A DNA stretch of 64,000 nucleotides, taken from assembly GCF_022539665.2 (NCBI RefSeq), contig NC_081339.1, positions 4,826,017 to 4,890,016 of the forward strand, written 5' to 3'. The number at the start of each line of letters is the position of its first letter. Position 1 is the stretch's first letter. Positions 42,701 to 53,945 of this stretch are shown piece after piece. Origin of the DNA: Daphnia carinata. Lineage: Eukaryota; Arthropoda; Branchiopoda; Diplostraca; Daphniidae. A program made the position numbers and the translations under genes. The notes beneath the pieces were generated by a model. That model did no database searches. It saw nothing but the letters and a program-made list of their open reading frames with translations, and had not been told where the DNA came from.

Positions 42701-43436
42701 CAACCGCCCTCTTTGCAATCGTCTGGTAGTTAACGTACTTTCTCCGTCGCTTTGTCTTTTTGTTTCTTACTTTGACCTAGTCAAGTATAAACGCTGCCGA
42801 ATTTAAATTGTTTTCTCAAGTTGGGACGGTTGGAAGGCCACGAGGTCTTACGCCTCAGGTACAAAGGGCTCAAGACCATGTCACGAGATGCGGGAATAAG
42901 ATAAAAAGGTTGAGATTAACTGAAGCATAACTGTGATAAGATTATAATGTGATGAAACATCGAGTTGGCCTTAATTAAGTACTTGTGAAAAATCGAAATC
43001 GATCAAAGTGCTTGTTTTTACAATCAACTTTGGCGTATATTCAACAATAATGTATGGACATGGAGTTTTGGGAACAGAAGCGAAACAAATGACAAACGAT
43101 AGAGGTCTACCAGCAAAAGAATAAAAGGGAAAGGGGGGAGGGAACAGGTGGGACTGGAGACGACATTAAAAAAAAAGGACAAGGTTGTGGGGCGAAACAT
43201 GGTCGGCCAAACAGAATGATAACAAATTCGCTCCGAATCATTATAAGGCAACGAACAACGACGAATAGAAACCACCGGCGTGAACGCATCAATCACACTG
43301 GCTGCGGGAATAATCGGGAGTCAGGGATAACGGAGCGCAAAAAAAAGAGGATATTTTTGGAATCTTTCAATCGCGGATTTTCTCGTTGGATTCTTCGTAC
43401 TTTTATTGGTTGAACGCAATGAAAAGGCGTACCACT
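39769..43436. other. Upstream region of ATPase copy A and intergenic
   Basis: No coding sequence was supported over 3.7 kb. It should contain the ATPase promoter and any 5' UTR exon, but none could be fixed. A CACACACACACACA repeat lies near 40711. Open frames such as 39660-40100 and 42239-42733 have no known domains and biased composition. Confidence 0.45.
43402..43407 (-). terminator. Polyadenylation signal of the sorting nexin gene
   Basis: AATAAA on the minus strand, 30 bases beyond the stop codon that ends at 43437; position fits a short 3' UTR. Confidence 0.5.
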
Positions 43437-45602
43437 TTAGAGTTCTTCTCTTAGAGCGACGATGCTGGCTTTCAACAGCTGAGAGTGAGTCTGCATTTTT
43501 AATCAGCTTGAGTTAAGAAGATTTCAATGAGAAAGAAAAAGAAAGGAATCGTTACGTTTGCGTGTTTCAATTCCAGTTCGCATAGTTCGATGAGGTTCTT
43601 CTTGATAGCGGCCACCCTCCGCACTTTGAAATCGATTAATTCTACGTTGATAAACGAAATGGAAAATTTGTCAGCCCGCAGCCATCAATCGCCCTTAAAT
43701 TATGGAACAGGTTTTTTGTTTGTTTTAAGTCGTCAATACCTTCTTTCCCTTTAGCAGACATTTGTTCGAATTTCTCGCACGCTTGATGTTGGGACCATTC
43801 GGCCTATCGGATAGTTTAAGAAATCACGTAAGTAGGGCACTTGTTTTTGAAACACTTTGGAATTTGATACTAAGCGTAAACGAATGAATTGCCCCAAAGC
43901 CTACTTACATCTGCAACTTCTAAAGCCTTTTGATAAGAACGCAGCGTTAAAAATGAGACGAAGAAAGGTTAGTTTGTGTTATGACAGATAAAGAGGGAGA
44001 TTAACATGCAAAAGCGGAATCGCATGAGAAAATCAGATAGAAAAAACATACCGCATGGACGTCTTTATTCTTAGCTCTTGCTTTCTCTAGAGCTCGGTTG
44101 GCCCCCTCATAATCGGCCAAACAACGAAGACGGCGATAAAGTAAATTTTTTGCTGCCGTTGTGTCACGCATGTAATAACGTAGCGTGTCTGACAACTTCA
44201 GATCTTCGTCAGTGGAGACTCGATTTTCAATTTTCTGTGCAACAAGGAGGAAGAAATAAAATAAGGGTCTAAAGTTCAACCATGAATAGTATCTACCCTG
44301 GCTTTTTCAAAGATGTCAGCTGCTTTCGTAGCAAAACGTTCCAATTGATTTGTATCAGCTGTAGCCATTTCCAGCAAACAAGAGGAAATCTTGATAAAGT
44401 GATCCGCCACATCTAAAAGGAGATTCAATCAACTTTGGCTTGCAATTTCGTTGAATAAATGCAGCAATCAATGTTTCAATACATACCCTTGTGAGCTTTG
44501 GTCATTTTATCTGCTCTAAGGGTAGCGTCTTTCAATAGGGAATGATAATCTAGAAGAAAGTTTTTCTCCTTATCAAAAAATTCGTCAACGTCCTTTTGCG
44601 TAGACCCAAGCAATATTTCGTCGGTTGTCTTGGAGAAAGATCTGAGGAACGTTTCCAATTTTTCCTTTTTGTTCTTCCCTCGCACCGATAACTGTAGAAA
44701 CGTTGAGAAAAAAATGAATTAAAGTTTGAAACTTGCAACATTTTCCTTCTTACGTCCTGTTCGTATTCGAGAAATACACGAAAATTTGTATCGGCTCTAA
44801 ATATGGGGTGATTAGCCAACCGGCACAAGAAAACTTCATGCATTGCAACTGTCTTTTTGAATGTTGCCAAGTACTCTCTATAAATCACAAAGAAATTAGA
44901 CAAAGAAGGGTTTTAAGATGATTTAGATGACTGTAATTACGCCTCCAACTCTTGTTTCATTTTCTTGAACTCCTCTGCTGTCATTGAACCCTCTCCTTCT
45001 CCAAGTTTTTGCAACTTCTCTCTAGAACTATCAAAATCTGGTCTTGGAGGCGGTGGCGGAATCTATTACATGATTATTCAAAATAAGGTTATTCACCTGG
45101 CTTTTTAAAAATGAAAAATAATGGCAACTCACAATATATCCTGCATATGATTCATTTTCTTCAAATCGATCATGTAGCCAAATAAACTCTTCATGCTGGC
45201 GAACTACTGAAAAGTCTTGCTTGACAAAATCTTTCAAAGTTGTCTGTAAAACATTTGTGTTTTAGGTGGGATCAATCGTTTTAAATAGTTTTGATGTGGA
45301 ATTACCTTAGTGTGGACAGTAAATTTAACCTTTTCTCTTTCACTGAGTGCATCTGAAATGTCAACTTGCAGTGTGTTGTCATTCAAATCCACTGTTTCAG
45401 ATCTTTCTGACTTTCTCTCCACATCCAAATGGTTGTTTGAATTTTCCTATGGAAATAATGTTAAAACTTCAGTCTGGTATTGCAATAAAAGTTAGTCAGA
45501 ACGTTTCAACAAGTACTGAAGTTCGTGCAAGCCAATCCCGAAAGGTTGTAAGCCCATGGCGATTAGCTTAACACGGACAATTACAAGAAAATTCCATACC
45601 AT
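43437..45602 (-). CDS. SNX6: Sorting nexin SNX5/SNX6 type (PX-BAR)
   Basis: Twelve exons, minus strand: 45602-45600, 45446-45306, 45243-45133, 45062-44941, 44877-44754, 44691-44487, 44412-44297, 44234-44052, 43926-43909, 43803-43740, 43641-43556 and 43490-43437; 408 residues against 406 in human SNX6. The phox-homology domain covers roughly residues 15-160 ([55 protein letters not shown]); the C-terminal half is the BAR coiled-coil dimerisation region ([46 protein letters not shown]). The protein acts with SNX1/2 in endosomal tubules that return cargo to the Golgi. The first exon holds only the ATG, and one exon is 18 bases long (ALEVAD). All introns are GT-AG. The SNX5 and SNX6 labels cannot be separated with certainty in invertebrates. 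Confidence 0.93.
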
Positions 45603-47493
45603 AGTTTCAGACTAATTAATAGGATTATCAATATCAACAATAATATGTTTGGCTAAGACTGGCAAGCAAATTTTATGTCGATGGCTAAACGTCAAGAATA
45701 AGATCAGACGGCGGTGGGCGTGCTGGCCACAACACGCTAGCGGTGAAGAAAGGAACTACAGCCTGTTAACTAGAGTGAAGAAGTGAAAAAATATTTCGGA
45801 AAAGGAAAAACTCAATTGCACATCGATATATGCGGGTCCAGCGACAAGCAGGTGTGTGTTACGAGTAAAATTTGTTAATTTTAAGTTACCTATAATGCCG
45901 TAGGATGAGGCATATTGATTGAAAAATCAATATGTACTTGCATGGCTGTCCCTGCAAAAGTGTGTACTTTCAACGTGGGCAAATCCATAATTTGCGTAAA
46001 GTTAAACATTTCGTATTCCAGAGCCGTAGAACGGCCTAACGCTGGTGAAAAGGGATGATACAAGATATACCAAAAGTCTTCGTAACGCTTTCCACTTGAA
46101 GAAAGTTTACCATAAAACTTCTAAACTTCGTCGTATAACTTCGTCTGAAGTCAAGGCAATTTGCTACAGCCAGTCGAAGATCCCATGCTTCACTTACCTG
46201 TCATTGGCAAGCAAAAGCCAGAAAATAGTAAGCCCATCAATGTCTGTCTAAACAAGGCGATACCACACAGTCCTGCTATTCTTTGAGAACATAAACAACA
46301 TTAAATTGCCTAAAAACAAGCGACGCTGTTCGTTCTCAGAAGATGTATTGCCATTGGTTTGGCTATGTTGTTATCGATGATGAGCCTCACTTGGTGAAAA
46401 CCTGACAGCTTTCCTTAACGGTACGTGTTTTTTTATTTTGGAAAAGTATCAATTTCTTTTTGTTTTACGAAGTTTAATGCCAAATTCTTAAAGAAAAAAA
46501 GGCTAAACTATTGCTTGCTTATAGGTTTGGAATGTATTTGTGATCAGACGTCTTGGTAAATACCAACAGCCGCTCAATAGTTATTTTGAAGCACCTAAAA
46601 TTGAACGTGACGCAGTTAAAACCACCGTAGCATTCATTGGCATCGGGCCTATTGTTAGTCATCAGTCAAAAGAAACCTATGCGGGTGAGATCTCACAGAC
46701 TAGCCTGTATGACGTCGGCATATCTGACAGTGCATATCAAAAATAGTTTTATACCATACATCCAGCATCTCCTAGTCTCATCGGTATATCAGGACAGTAC
46801 CCTTCCCCAAAATTCAATCACTACGGAAAGCATTCGTGTTCACGCACAAACAGTTCAGCATCAGGCTGACCATTTTTATGGATATGGATATGATAAAAAC
46901 CTGTGATATTAACCAGGGCACCGTCCGACAATTAGCCTCCTCAATTGCCTGTTGTTGATAAAGATGCAACGATAAACTATCCTAAAGCCGTACTCGCAAG
47001 AACCTTACAGATGCATTGCGCAATACCGTATACTGTTTACTTACGTAAGCAGCCATGCAGAGGTCTTCGGCCCTGAATGGAACTGGTTGAAACTGCACAA
47101 GTCAATTTGGACATAAGCCAAGCGATAAAATTCTGGCTGTCGAGTCCGCTCATAAAACCCAAAGGGAAGTTTTCTATCTGTAAACCATGTTTGAACTACG
47201 GGAAAAATATTATAACGACAAGGTAGAAAGGCAGCCGCAAACGTGACAGTTTGTCAACTTTTTATTAACAATACTAAATTACCATGTAGGGCAAATATTG
47301 AAATTTATGGGTGTTTTTGACATGTACGCAATTACGCAAATGATGATTACAAGTTCTAATCGAACAGAAAGGTAGAAAAATAAATAAGGCTGGAGGGCTA
47401 CTTACCAATTGCTTGCGTACAGGCCAAGGCAACAAGAGAAAGGCATGTCTCTCGGATGACATTAAACGCATCTGAACGACCAATCAAATCAAG
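45603..47493. other. Intergenic with unassigned open frames
   Basis: Frames at 46045-46251, 46540-46746 and 46637-46906 (plus) are short and unrecognised. A perfect hairpin, CATATTGATT-GAAA-AATCAATATG, lies at 45911-45934. The local sequence is less AT-rich than other spacers, so a decayed gene or element is possible. Confidence 0.4.
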
Positions 47494-47994
47494 ATGGCAA
47501 CTAAAAATGAGTCTTCTAATCCAAGAGCAATGCTCCGAAATTACGATGACGGTATATGTGCTATTTGTCTTAATCCGCATTTGAACAAGTCCCATCCCGA
47601 CTGCGGGCACGTCTTTTGTTTTCGATGCTTGGTTGATTGGTGCCGGATCAAATTAGAATGCCCAACTTGCAAGCAGCCATTTACGAACTTTCACCACGAT
47701 ATTCAAATCCGACCGTCGTTTGACCAAATTTATATACCTGATCCTCCATCTGTTGCTGTAGAAAATCCAACACTCCAACAGATCAATTTATCGATCATCA
47801 ACGAAAGGGGTGGACAACTCCAAACGTGGATTATAAGTGCTGCGAACCGATTGGTTCTGTTACCAATGCCGTTATCCTCTCACCAAAGGTTGACTGATCC
47901 TGATTTTCGGCTCTGGTTTATCAACTTTTTGAATCGCGAGTTTAATGTTAGCGTCATCGATATCGTCAGGCAATCTGAGGGTGATTCTGCGTAG
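47494..47994 (+). CDS. Intronless RING-finger protein, TOPORS-like
   Basis: One uninterrupted frame of 166 codons. The C3HC4 RING finger is complete: Cys22, Cys25, Cys37, His39, Cys42, Cys45, Cys56 and Cys59, in the context CAICL...CGHVFCFRCL...CPTCKQPF. The FCFRC...W...CPxCKQPF arrangement resembles the RING of TOPORS-type E3 ubiquitin/SUMO ligases. The rest (residues 65-166) contains a region PLSSHQRLTDPDFRLWFINFL of unknown function. It is much shorter than TOPORS itself, so it may be a small relative or a retrocopy of the RING-containing N-terminus. An AATAAA follows the stop closely (near 48008). E3 activity is inferred from the domain only. Confidence 0.85.
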   Translation: MATKNESSNPRAMLRNYDDGICAICLNPHLNKSHPDCGHVFCFRCLVDWCRIKLECPTCKQPFTNFHHDIQIRPSFDQIYIPDPPSVAVENPTLQQINLSIINERGGQLQTWIISAANRLVLLPMPLSSHQRLTDPDFRLWFINFLNREFNVSVIDIVRQSEGDSA

Positions 47995-48481
47995 TTGAAG
48001 CATACAAATAAATGAACGTGTAGAATCATGCGATAAGGTGTGAAATACAAAACTTGATAAATTACCTTTTTTTGTTGTAGCTTAATTTTATTTCAATAAC
48101 GATATATTGAGTATTCTTGCTTTAGCTCAGATACTTGGGTTCGATTCCCGACTATTCCAAGCCCCTTCAACCTTTTTAAATGTCAACACGTGCGGGGACG
48201 AGAGGGAGGAGCCAGATCGAAAAGAGTAGGCCAGGAAACGAATTCCCATGACAACCGGGTTTAGTGAAACATATCCTCATTACTCTATTATAATTCCTCT
48301 TCTTTGCATCTGAACATAGCAGTGGAATCAATAGTGACCATAGAGTACCTAATGATAGAGCTAATGTTACCTCAGGAAAATGTCGTCCACGACAGGTTAT
48401 TTTGGAAATCAAAGCCCTGAATGCGATGGCTTTTCAAAAAGGTTTTCATCATGCCAAGGTGAGATTAGTTTGTTTTGAGCC
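47995..48481. other. Intergenic
   Basis: Short spacer holding a tRNA-like fragment at 48119-48161 (listed separately). Nothing else was seen. Confidence 0.5.
48119..48161 (+). repeat. tRNA-like fragment (SINE-type)
   Basis: TTTAGCTCAG resembles part of an A box and TGGGTTCGATTCCCG is a perfect-looking B box/T arm, but the anticodon arm between them is missing. Likely a truncated tRNA-derived element. Confidence 0.4.
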
Positions 48482-49880
48482 ATGGTGAAGAACAAAGTTG
48501 ATCCGGCTGTTCCAGCACTTAATCGTAATGTAGCATGGTGTTTCAAGCCGATCTTTTTCTGGATGCGCATTTTTGGGATCGAGCTCTACGATAAATGTTT
48601 CAGATTTCGAAAAGCCATCAATCTTTATGGTCTGCTTATTTTACTTACTTGTCAATGGGCAAGCGTAGATTTTATCGTAATCAAATTTTGGAAAATTTCG
48701 TTTCCATTTACCGAAACGAATAAAGCGTTGAATATCTCAACTTCCACAACGTTAAGCTGGAATGCCAGAATAGATGCTGCCAATCACTTTTGTTTTATAG
48801 CCATTGTTTATCCAGCTTTTTTCTACGTTGCTCAGAACCGATGGCTACGTTTATGGAATGTTGTGGAAACATTTGATTTTGCTTACTGTAAAATCGATCA
48901 TACCAAATTACGAAGAACGTTACTTATCGGATTCTTTCCAATCCTAGCGGTAAGAAATATTGTTCAATGCTAAGTAATCCTATACAAATTGGATAATTCA
49001 ATTTTTGAATCAGGAAATCTGCATAATTATCTACAAATTGCTAGTTTTAATACCAAACTTCTCAAATGAGTCCAAGTACAGGATGTTCATCACCGTTACT
49101 GCATTTTTCGCAAAGATTGTGCCAATCAGTGTACTGGTCACGTATTGCTCCATTGTCTGGCTGACTTCTTTATTTTATAAAGGGATCCAACAAGATGTAG
49201 ACAATACCTGCAAATTGAATCAAGAAAACATCCGTAAATGGAGGGGCAGCCTGGTTTTAGCCAGTGAGGTGGTTGAGCGAATAAACGAAACTTACGGACT
49301 CATCTTATTAATATCTATAGCTCACTATTTTGTGGAATTTATTGCCCGTTCTTTTTTCATCGCCAACAGTATTTCAATGACCAACCAGCCCGACGGTATC
49401 ACGGTCATAAGTGTGTCTTCGGAAGTCATCTTCCTCTGGTTCATGTTCTACAGCCCATCCAGAATTCAGTATCATGTACATTACACTAATCAATCAAAAA
49501 AAACATTCTTATTTACGGTAGTGTTGTGTTAGGCAAGTAAAGTGGCAAGTTCACTGCGCAAAATTGATACTGCAGACAATCAACTACAAAACCAGGTGAG
49601 TTAATTGATTCACTGTTACGCGTAAAGATACTGACGTCTGCTGGCGTAAAATGTTGCCAGGTTTCGTTACTAGAACTGAGTATTGTCCAAAATTTACCTA
49701 AATTATCAGCCCTAGCTTTCTTTGATGTCAATCTTCATTTAATACCACAGGTATTCACGAATTTTAAGCTTTAAATATATGGAAAGAGATACTCTGTACA
49801 TTTTTTTTTAGTTAATTGGTACCACTTTGACGTATCTTTTCATCCTCTACCAGTTCCATTCTTCGGAGAAAAGTGAATAA
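48482..49880 (+). CDS. Gustatory receptor, subfamily B, gene 3
   Basis: Five exons: 48482-48949, 49014-49475, 49533-49595, 49661-49750 and 49812-49880, GT-AG introns in phase 0, 383 residues. The exon plan (about 460, 463, 63, 90, 69 bases) is that of the two subfamily-B genes at 32-35 kb, and residues such as WCFKPIFFWMRIFGIEL, LILLTCQWAS and ASKVASSLRKI are shared. The signature is TYLFILYQF in the last exon. The gene is on the opposite strand from its relatives and 13 kb away, with a sorting nexin, the ATPase copy A and the RING gene between. A polyadenylation AATAAA overlaps the stop codon region. Confidence 0.9.
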
Positions 49881-49984
49881 AGAAAAAAAAACTGTGTTTG
49901 AAAATATCAGATATATAATGGTGCTTTGTAAAATAATATTGACTAACTATCTTAAAAAAATTTTTTTTAACGATGAACAATAAA

Positions 49985-50035
49985 GATTCGAACCTGCGAA
50001 ACCAGCATGGCAGACGCGAACTATGCTACAGCGTC
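49985..50035 (-). repeat. tRNA-like segment (SINE-type)
   Basis: On the minus strand TGTAGCATAGTTCGCGTC resembles an A box and CAGGTTCGAATC a B box. The stems are imperfect; interpreted as a tRNA-derived repeat remnant. Confidence 0.4.
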
Positions 50036-50105
50036 ATATCCCAATCAACTATTAGCTACCTATTTAAATGAGTGTACCCAAAGCTAAATTTGGTTGGGAT
50101 GTGCG

Positions 50106-50159
50106 GTCCTGGCACAGTGGTTATCACCCACGCTTTGTATTCTGTAGTCAAATCCTGCC
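50106..50159 (+). repeat. tRNA-like segment (SINE-type)
   Basis: CTGGCACAGTGGTTATCA is a good A-box match; the B-box position reads AGTCAAATCC, which is degenerate. It is followed by a C/T-rich tract, as in some SINE tails. Confidence 0.4.
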
Positions 50160-51199
50160 AACTCCAATATTGAAGCCCTCCCTTCCCTCTACGCTCTCTT
50201 CCCACCACCCTCCCCTCCCTCCCCTCCCTCCCACCTCTCCATATCATCATACAAGATTCACAAGATTCTTCATCTCATCGGACTATGCAACATTCAGCAT
50301 CTTCATTACAACGGATTCTCAAGATTCTTCTCATCGGATTACGCAAAATTCTACGCCTACAAGAAAGAAAAAAGAAGAGAGAAAAAAGATGCGCCATGCC
50401 TACTATAAAAATGGCACAAAAATCGGTCTGTAGTAATCTGCTTAACGTACGTAATAATCTGTGAACTCTTCCCTCTTGCGACTCGTAGCTACAAAAAGAA
50501 AAAAAAATACAATTACGATTAAGATATTAAGAAATAAATTCTTTACTCGTCAAAGAAAGATTTTTCAAATGTTGCGCCATGCTAATTATAAAATATAGCT
50601 ACCATAGAGGAGTTGGTCAGTTTTTAAGCACATCAAGAACTAGATAATTTTTTAGTTATATAAAAATAGAATTATAAACACACCTGTTTCCCGTAACTCA
50701 CGGCTCACGGGGATACGATTAACTCGTCATTCAGGGTAGTTTAATCAATAGCATGTCGAATGTGACATTCCATTGAATTTTATCGTATCTCGAAAAATCG
50801 CAAAAAAAAACAAAAAAACTTGAACTTTGTGAAGCAGGAAAATACCCAGATTGTAAGATTCCCAATGCCGTTATCCAACCTAATCTAGCAAAAATTTGGT
50901 CACGTGTTCTTGGGTGAAACCAAGAACACAACAAGAACTCGTAACAAATCAATATTTACCTACATTCTTTTTGACGAATTCAAGTCGCCAAACAAAATAA
51001 CGTTCAAGTTTTTGTGCCCGCAACACGGGACAGTAGTTTGTGCTTCTTCAGTTTTCCTGTAGGCCACTTACTTCTTGTACACATGTCATTTCAAATAAGT
51101 CAATTGAGTTAATGTGGAGCTGTTTGATAGGGCACGTTCAATCGTTATAGCCTAATAATAAGAATTCAGGTTTCAACAATATCTCCAATCGGATGTGAC

Positions 51200-51715
51200 G
51201 TTCGGGCGACACTTACGTGGACATTCAGCTGCTGTAGAGTTTTCAGCCACAGGTAGACATACCAACGAAGGCTCCACTTTTTCTCTGATTAGGAAATGGT
51301 TGGCCGGGCGGAAAATATTGGCAGCAGCAACTATTGTGAGCCACCTGAAAAATAAAACCACAGCCTGTCATTTATATATTTTCGTCATCGAGATAATGAA
51401 ATGTTTACCCATGTTAGTTCTGGCGATTGGTCAAATGTAACGTGTCAATAAAGTTTGATCGTAATCGTATTCATACATATCATTCCTTACCAGCGTTATT
51501 TCTGCAACTTTGACGATTCTTCAACGACTCTGGCCAAGTTTAACGCCCCACATACCACAAGAATAGAAGGCACAATGCTTGGGGACGTCTCTCATAACGT
51601 GAAACAATCGATTGTTCTTGAACCACTCACGAACGGCGTCTTCCTACCGAGGTATTATCGGACTGTCTGCATCTCTCGACATGAAGCCATCCACCATCTC
51701 GTCGAGTAGTGATAA
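51200..51715 (-). pseudogene. Decayed glycosyltransferase-like fragment, copy 1
   Basis: On the minus strand the sequence reads MVDGFMSRDADSPIIPR, then a stop (TAG), EDAVREWFKNNRLFHVMRD and GMWGVKLGQSR, then another stop. The pattern SRDxDSxxxxRExxAVxEW...MRDxPxH...GMWGxKL is one I associate with a group of secreted glycosyltransferase-like proteins; the RDxD motif fits nucleotide-sugar binding. An upstream exon-like block (51361-51173) reads WLTIVAAANIFRPANHF. Two in-frame stops and no flanking gene body make it a remnant. A related, even more decayed copy is at 59580-59945. Confidence 0.55.
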
Positions 51716-52844
51716 CTATACCAAAACAAAAAAAAAACCAGCAACAAACAATATCAAAGAAATTTCAAAATGAATCTGAATAGAAAAATAAAATAAAATA
51801 TTATTTACATACTCAACGCCAAGTCAAAGGGAAATGATCGTTTAAATTTCGATCCTCGATAATTTCCGTTGTATTGCCTAGGTCCATGTGCTTTTCATTC
51901 AAAAATTTTCTGTGCAATAATCGCCAGGAATTAACTGCCATCATCCAACCTCAATGAACACGGAATCAAGTTTCGTTAGCCGCCTTTATTCAGTTGATAG
52001 ATAACCTTCCTTTAGTGATTGTATCTGGGAAAATTTGAGGAATCTTTTGAGTTGATTCTGCAAGAGGCTTCAAGTATCTGCGGGCCAAATTGATTTGAGC
52101 CAAATCCCCGTAAATTGAGTAGCTACTCACTTGTTGACGATGACCTATCTTATCCGTACAGTGGTTGCAGGAATTTAATCGCCGGGAGCAATTAACAGCG
52201 AATAGTTTCATTAGTCTTGGAAGATGATGTTCGATGTCAACAATGCTAGTTGATCGATTATTGCGTAACATGACAGGATGAAAATAGCCACAAAAAAACA
52301 GAGCTGGGCAGCAACAGAGCCGACAGCGGCTCATCACTGGACAATCCACTTTCCTCCTGTACTGCTAAAACTTGAATAAGCAATAAGTTGTAATGAGATC
52401 AAAGTATGTTATACCATTTGGGCAATCCCTTTTTCGTTTGTTCTGAACACTCGGTACGAGGGATCCCACTTAAATCAACGAGTCACCTCATGCTGATTAA
52501 ACGGGAAACGAATACATAATTTTGATTTCACTTCCATTCGCTTCACGAAGTTCGGAATGCCTGGTCATCTCTTCTTTTTTTCACACATCTCTGACCAAAA
52601 ATGCCGGAAGAAATTGAACATCATTAAAGCCGTAAAAAACGGACTCAACTGGTTGTGGTTGACTGCCACTAACACAGCTGTTTATACTTCCATCGTAAGC
52701 TACGATAGAGGCAGTTGTTACTGAAGGGCTAAATTGGTGTAGCGAAGTGTGGTCCTTCTGTTGGTCCATTTTTCTTTCAGCCGTTTCGCTATACAGTCGA
52801 CTGCTAGCTGACACTAGTTTAAAAGAAGAACGTTTATACACGAA
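51716..52844. other. Intergenic
   Basis: A 119-codon minus frame (51990-52349) rich in Cys at its start (CRLCCCPALFFC) is unrecognised and was not called. The rest should contain the promoter of the gene at 52845. Confidence 0.4.
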
Positions 52845-53945
52845 ATGGTGAACAGTACGCAAACTGTTAAATTGTTTTTAAGTTTAACCGTTGCAATTAT
52901 CGTGTTAGAAATTTACGCACCTTTCATTCAACATCAGTTTTTGCAAGCAGAACTCTTTTCTGATATTGAAAACAGTCAGTTGAAAGGTAAGGAGGCCCAT
53001 AGACGATTTGCCGTTTTCGGTTGTTCCACACCAAACAACTCAACTCATCGGGGATTTGATTACGTATTTTACTTGCCATTAACTGCCATGGCATGGAAAA
53101 GAATCAGTTTTGAAAGTATAATTCTAATTATTGGTGAAAAAACTGAATGGCAGACTCACCCAGTTTTATCGTACGTCCTCGATCATCTTGACAAACTTCC
53201 TGATATGACGGTGTTGTTCACTCCGGGCAAAGTGGAAAATCGAATGATGCTCAGCCAGACAGCCAGGATTTTTGTCGCCAATATGGATGATTTTCCAGGC
53301 GACTTGTCTGACTATATCATCACGACGGATTCAGATCTCTGGCCTCTGAAGAAAGAATTTTTTATCCAACCCGAGGGTATCAATCCGTCGTTAACTCTAT
53401 GGCACAGCCAATGTTGTGACCCATTCAAACATGATGGACGAAAGTATACAATGTTTCCAATGAGTCATATTGGTGCCAGCGCTGCTATGTGGAAAGAAAT
53501 TGTTAATTTCAATACTTCTATAGTAGCGAAGGATTCAACCAGCATTTTGAAATACCTGCAGCAAGTTTTCGGTGAACGAGTTCATCAACCAGTAGTGTTC
53601 GCCTCAGACGATTGGTATTATGATCAAAAATTGATCAGCATTCGTATCGATCAATGGATTAAGCGACAGCAGGACGAAAATTGTACCTATCGAGTATCAG
53701 ACCAAGGGTTAAGCCGGATTGATCGCTCCTCCTGGAATCCGAGCAGTATCCAACCGTCTGCGTTCCACAAATATTTTGATTCACATTTACCTTTGGAGGG
53801 ATTCAAGCCAGCAGTATGGGAATCAATGAAACCTCTTGTTGTTCTCATGTACGGTGAGGGCTCATCCGAAATCGAATGGTCCAACGCTTACGCAAAAGGG
53901 TTCCATGAACAGTTCATCAAATGGAAATCAAATCCTACAAAATGA
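52845..53945 (+). CDS. Intronless glycosyltransferase-like type II membrane protein
   Basis: A single open frame of 366 codons with no intron. After a short N-terminal tail comes one hydrophobic segment (VKLFLSLTVAIIVLEIYA, residues 9-26), as in Golgi type II enzymes. The probable catalytic part contains YIITTDSDLWPL, a DxD-type metal/nucleotide-sugar motif, followed by WHSQCCDPF, MFPMSHIGASAAMWKEI and ASDDWYYDQKLIS, where the paired Asp could be catalytic. These suggest a GT-A-fold transferase, but I cannot place it in a CAZy family. Potential N-glycosylation sites are present (for example NNST). The start is the first Met in the frame and is directly followed by the anchor. Composition matches the neighbours, so there is no direct sign of transfer; lack of introns could reflect retroposition or simple structure. 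Confidence 0.72.
   Translation: MVNSTQTVKLFLSLTVAIIVLEIYAPFIQHQFLQAELFSDIENSQLKGKEAHRRFAVFGCSTPNNSTHRGFDYVFYLPLTAMAWKRISFESIILIIGEKTEWQTHPVLSYVLDHLDKLPDMTVLFTPGKVENRMMLSQTARIFVANMDDFPGDLSDYIITTDSDLWPLKKEFFIQPEGINPSLTLWHSQCCDPFKHDGRKYTMFPMSHIGASAAMWKEIVNFNTSIVAKDSTSILKYLQQVFGERVHQPVVFASDDWYYDQKLISIRIDQWIKRQQDENCTYRVSDQGLSRIDRSSWNPSSIQPSAFHKYFDSHLPLEGFKPAVWESMKPLVVLMYGEGSSEIEWSNAYAKGFHEQFIKWKSNPTK

Larger units (their letters stand above)
49881..51199. other. Intergenic with repeat remnants
   Basis: Contains two tRNA-like segments (49985-50035 minus and 50106-50159 plus) and a polypyrimidine tract at 50165-50235 (CCCTCC repeats, guanine runs on the other strand). No gene was supported. Confidence 0.45.

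Noticed and set aside
46540-46906. Two overlapping open frames, plus strand
   Set aside because: Short, unrecognised and in different frames; possibly a decayed element but unsupported.
51990-52349. 119-codon Cys-rich frame, minus strand
   Set aside because: No signal peptide, no known domain and no splice partners.
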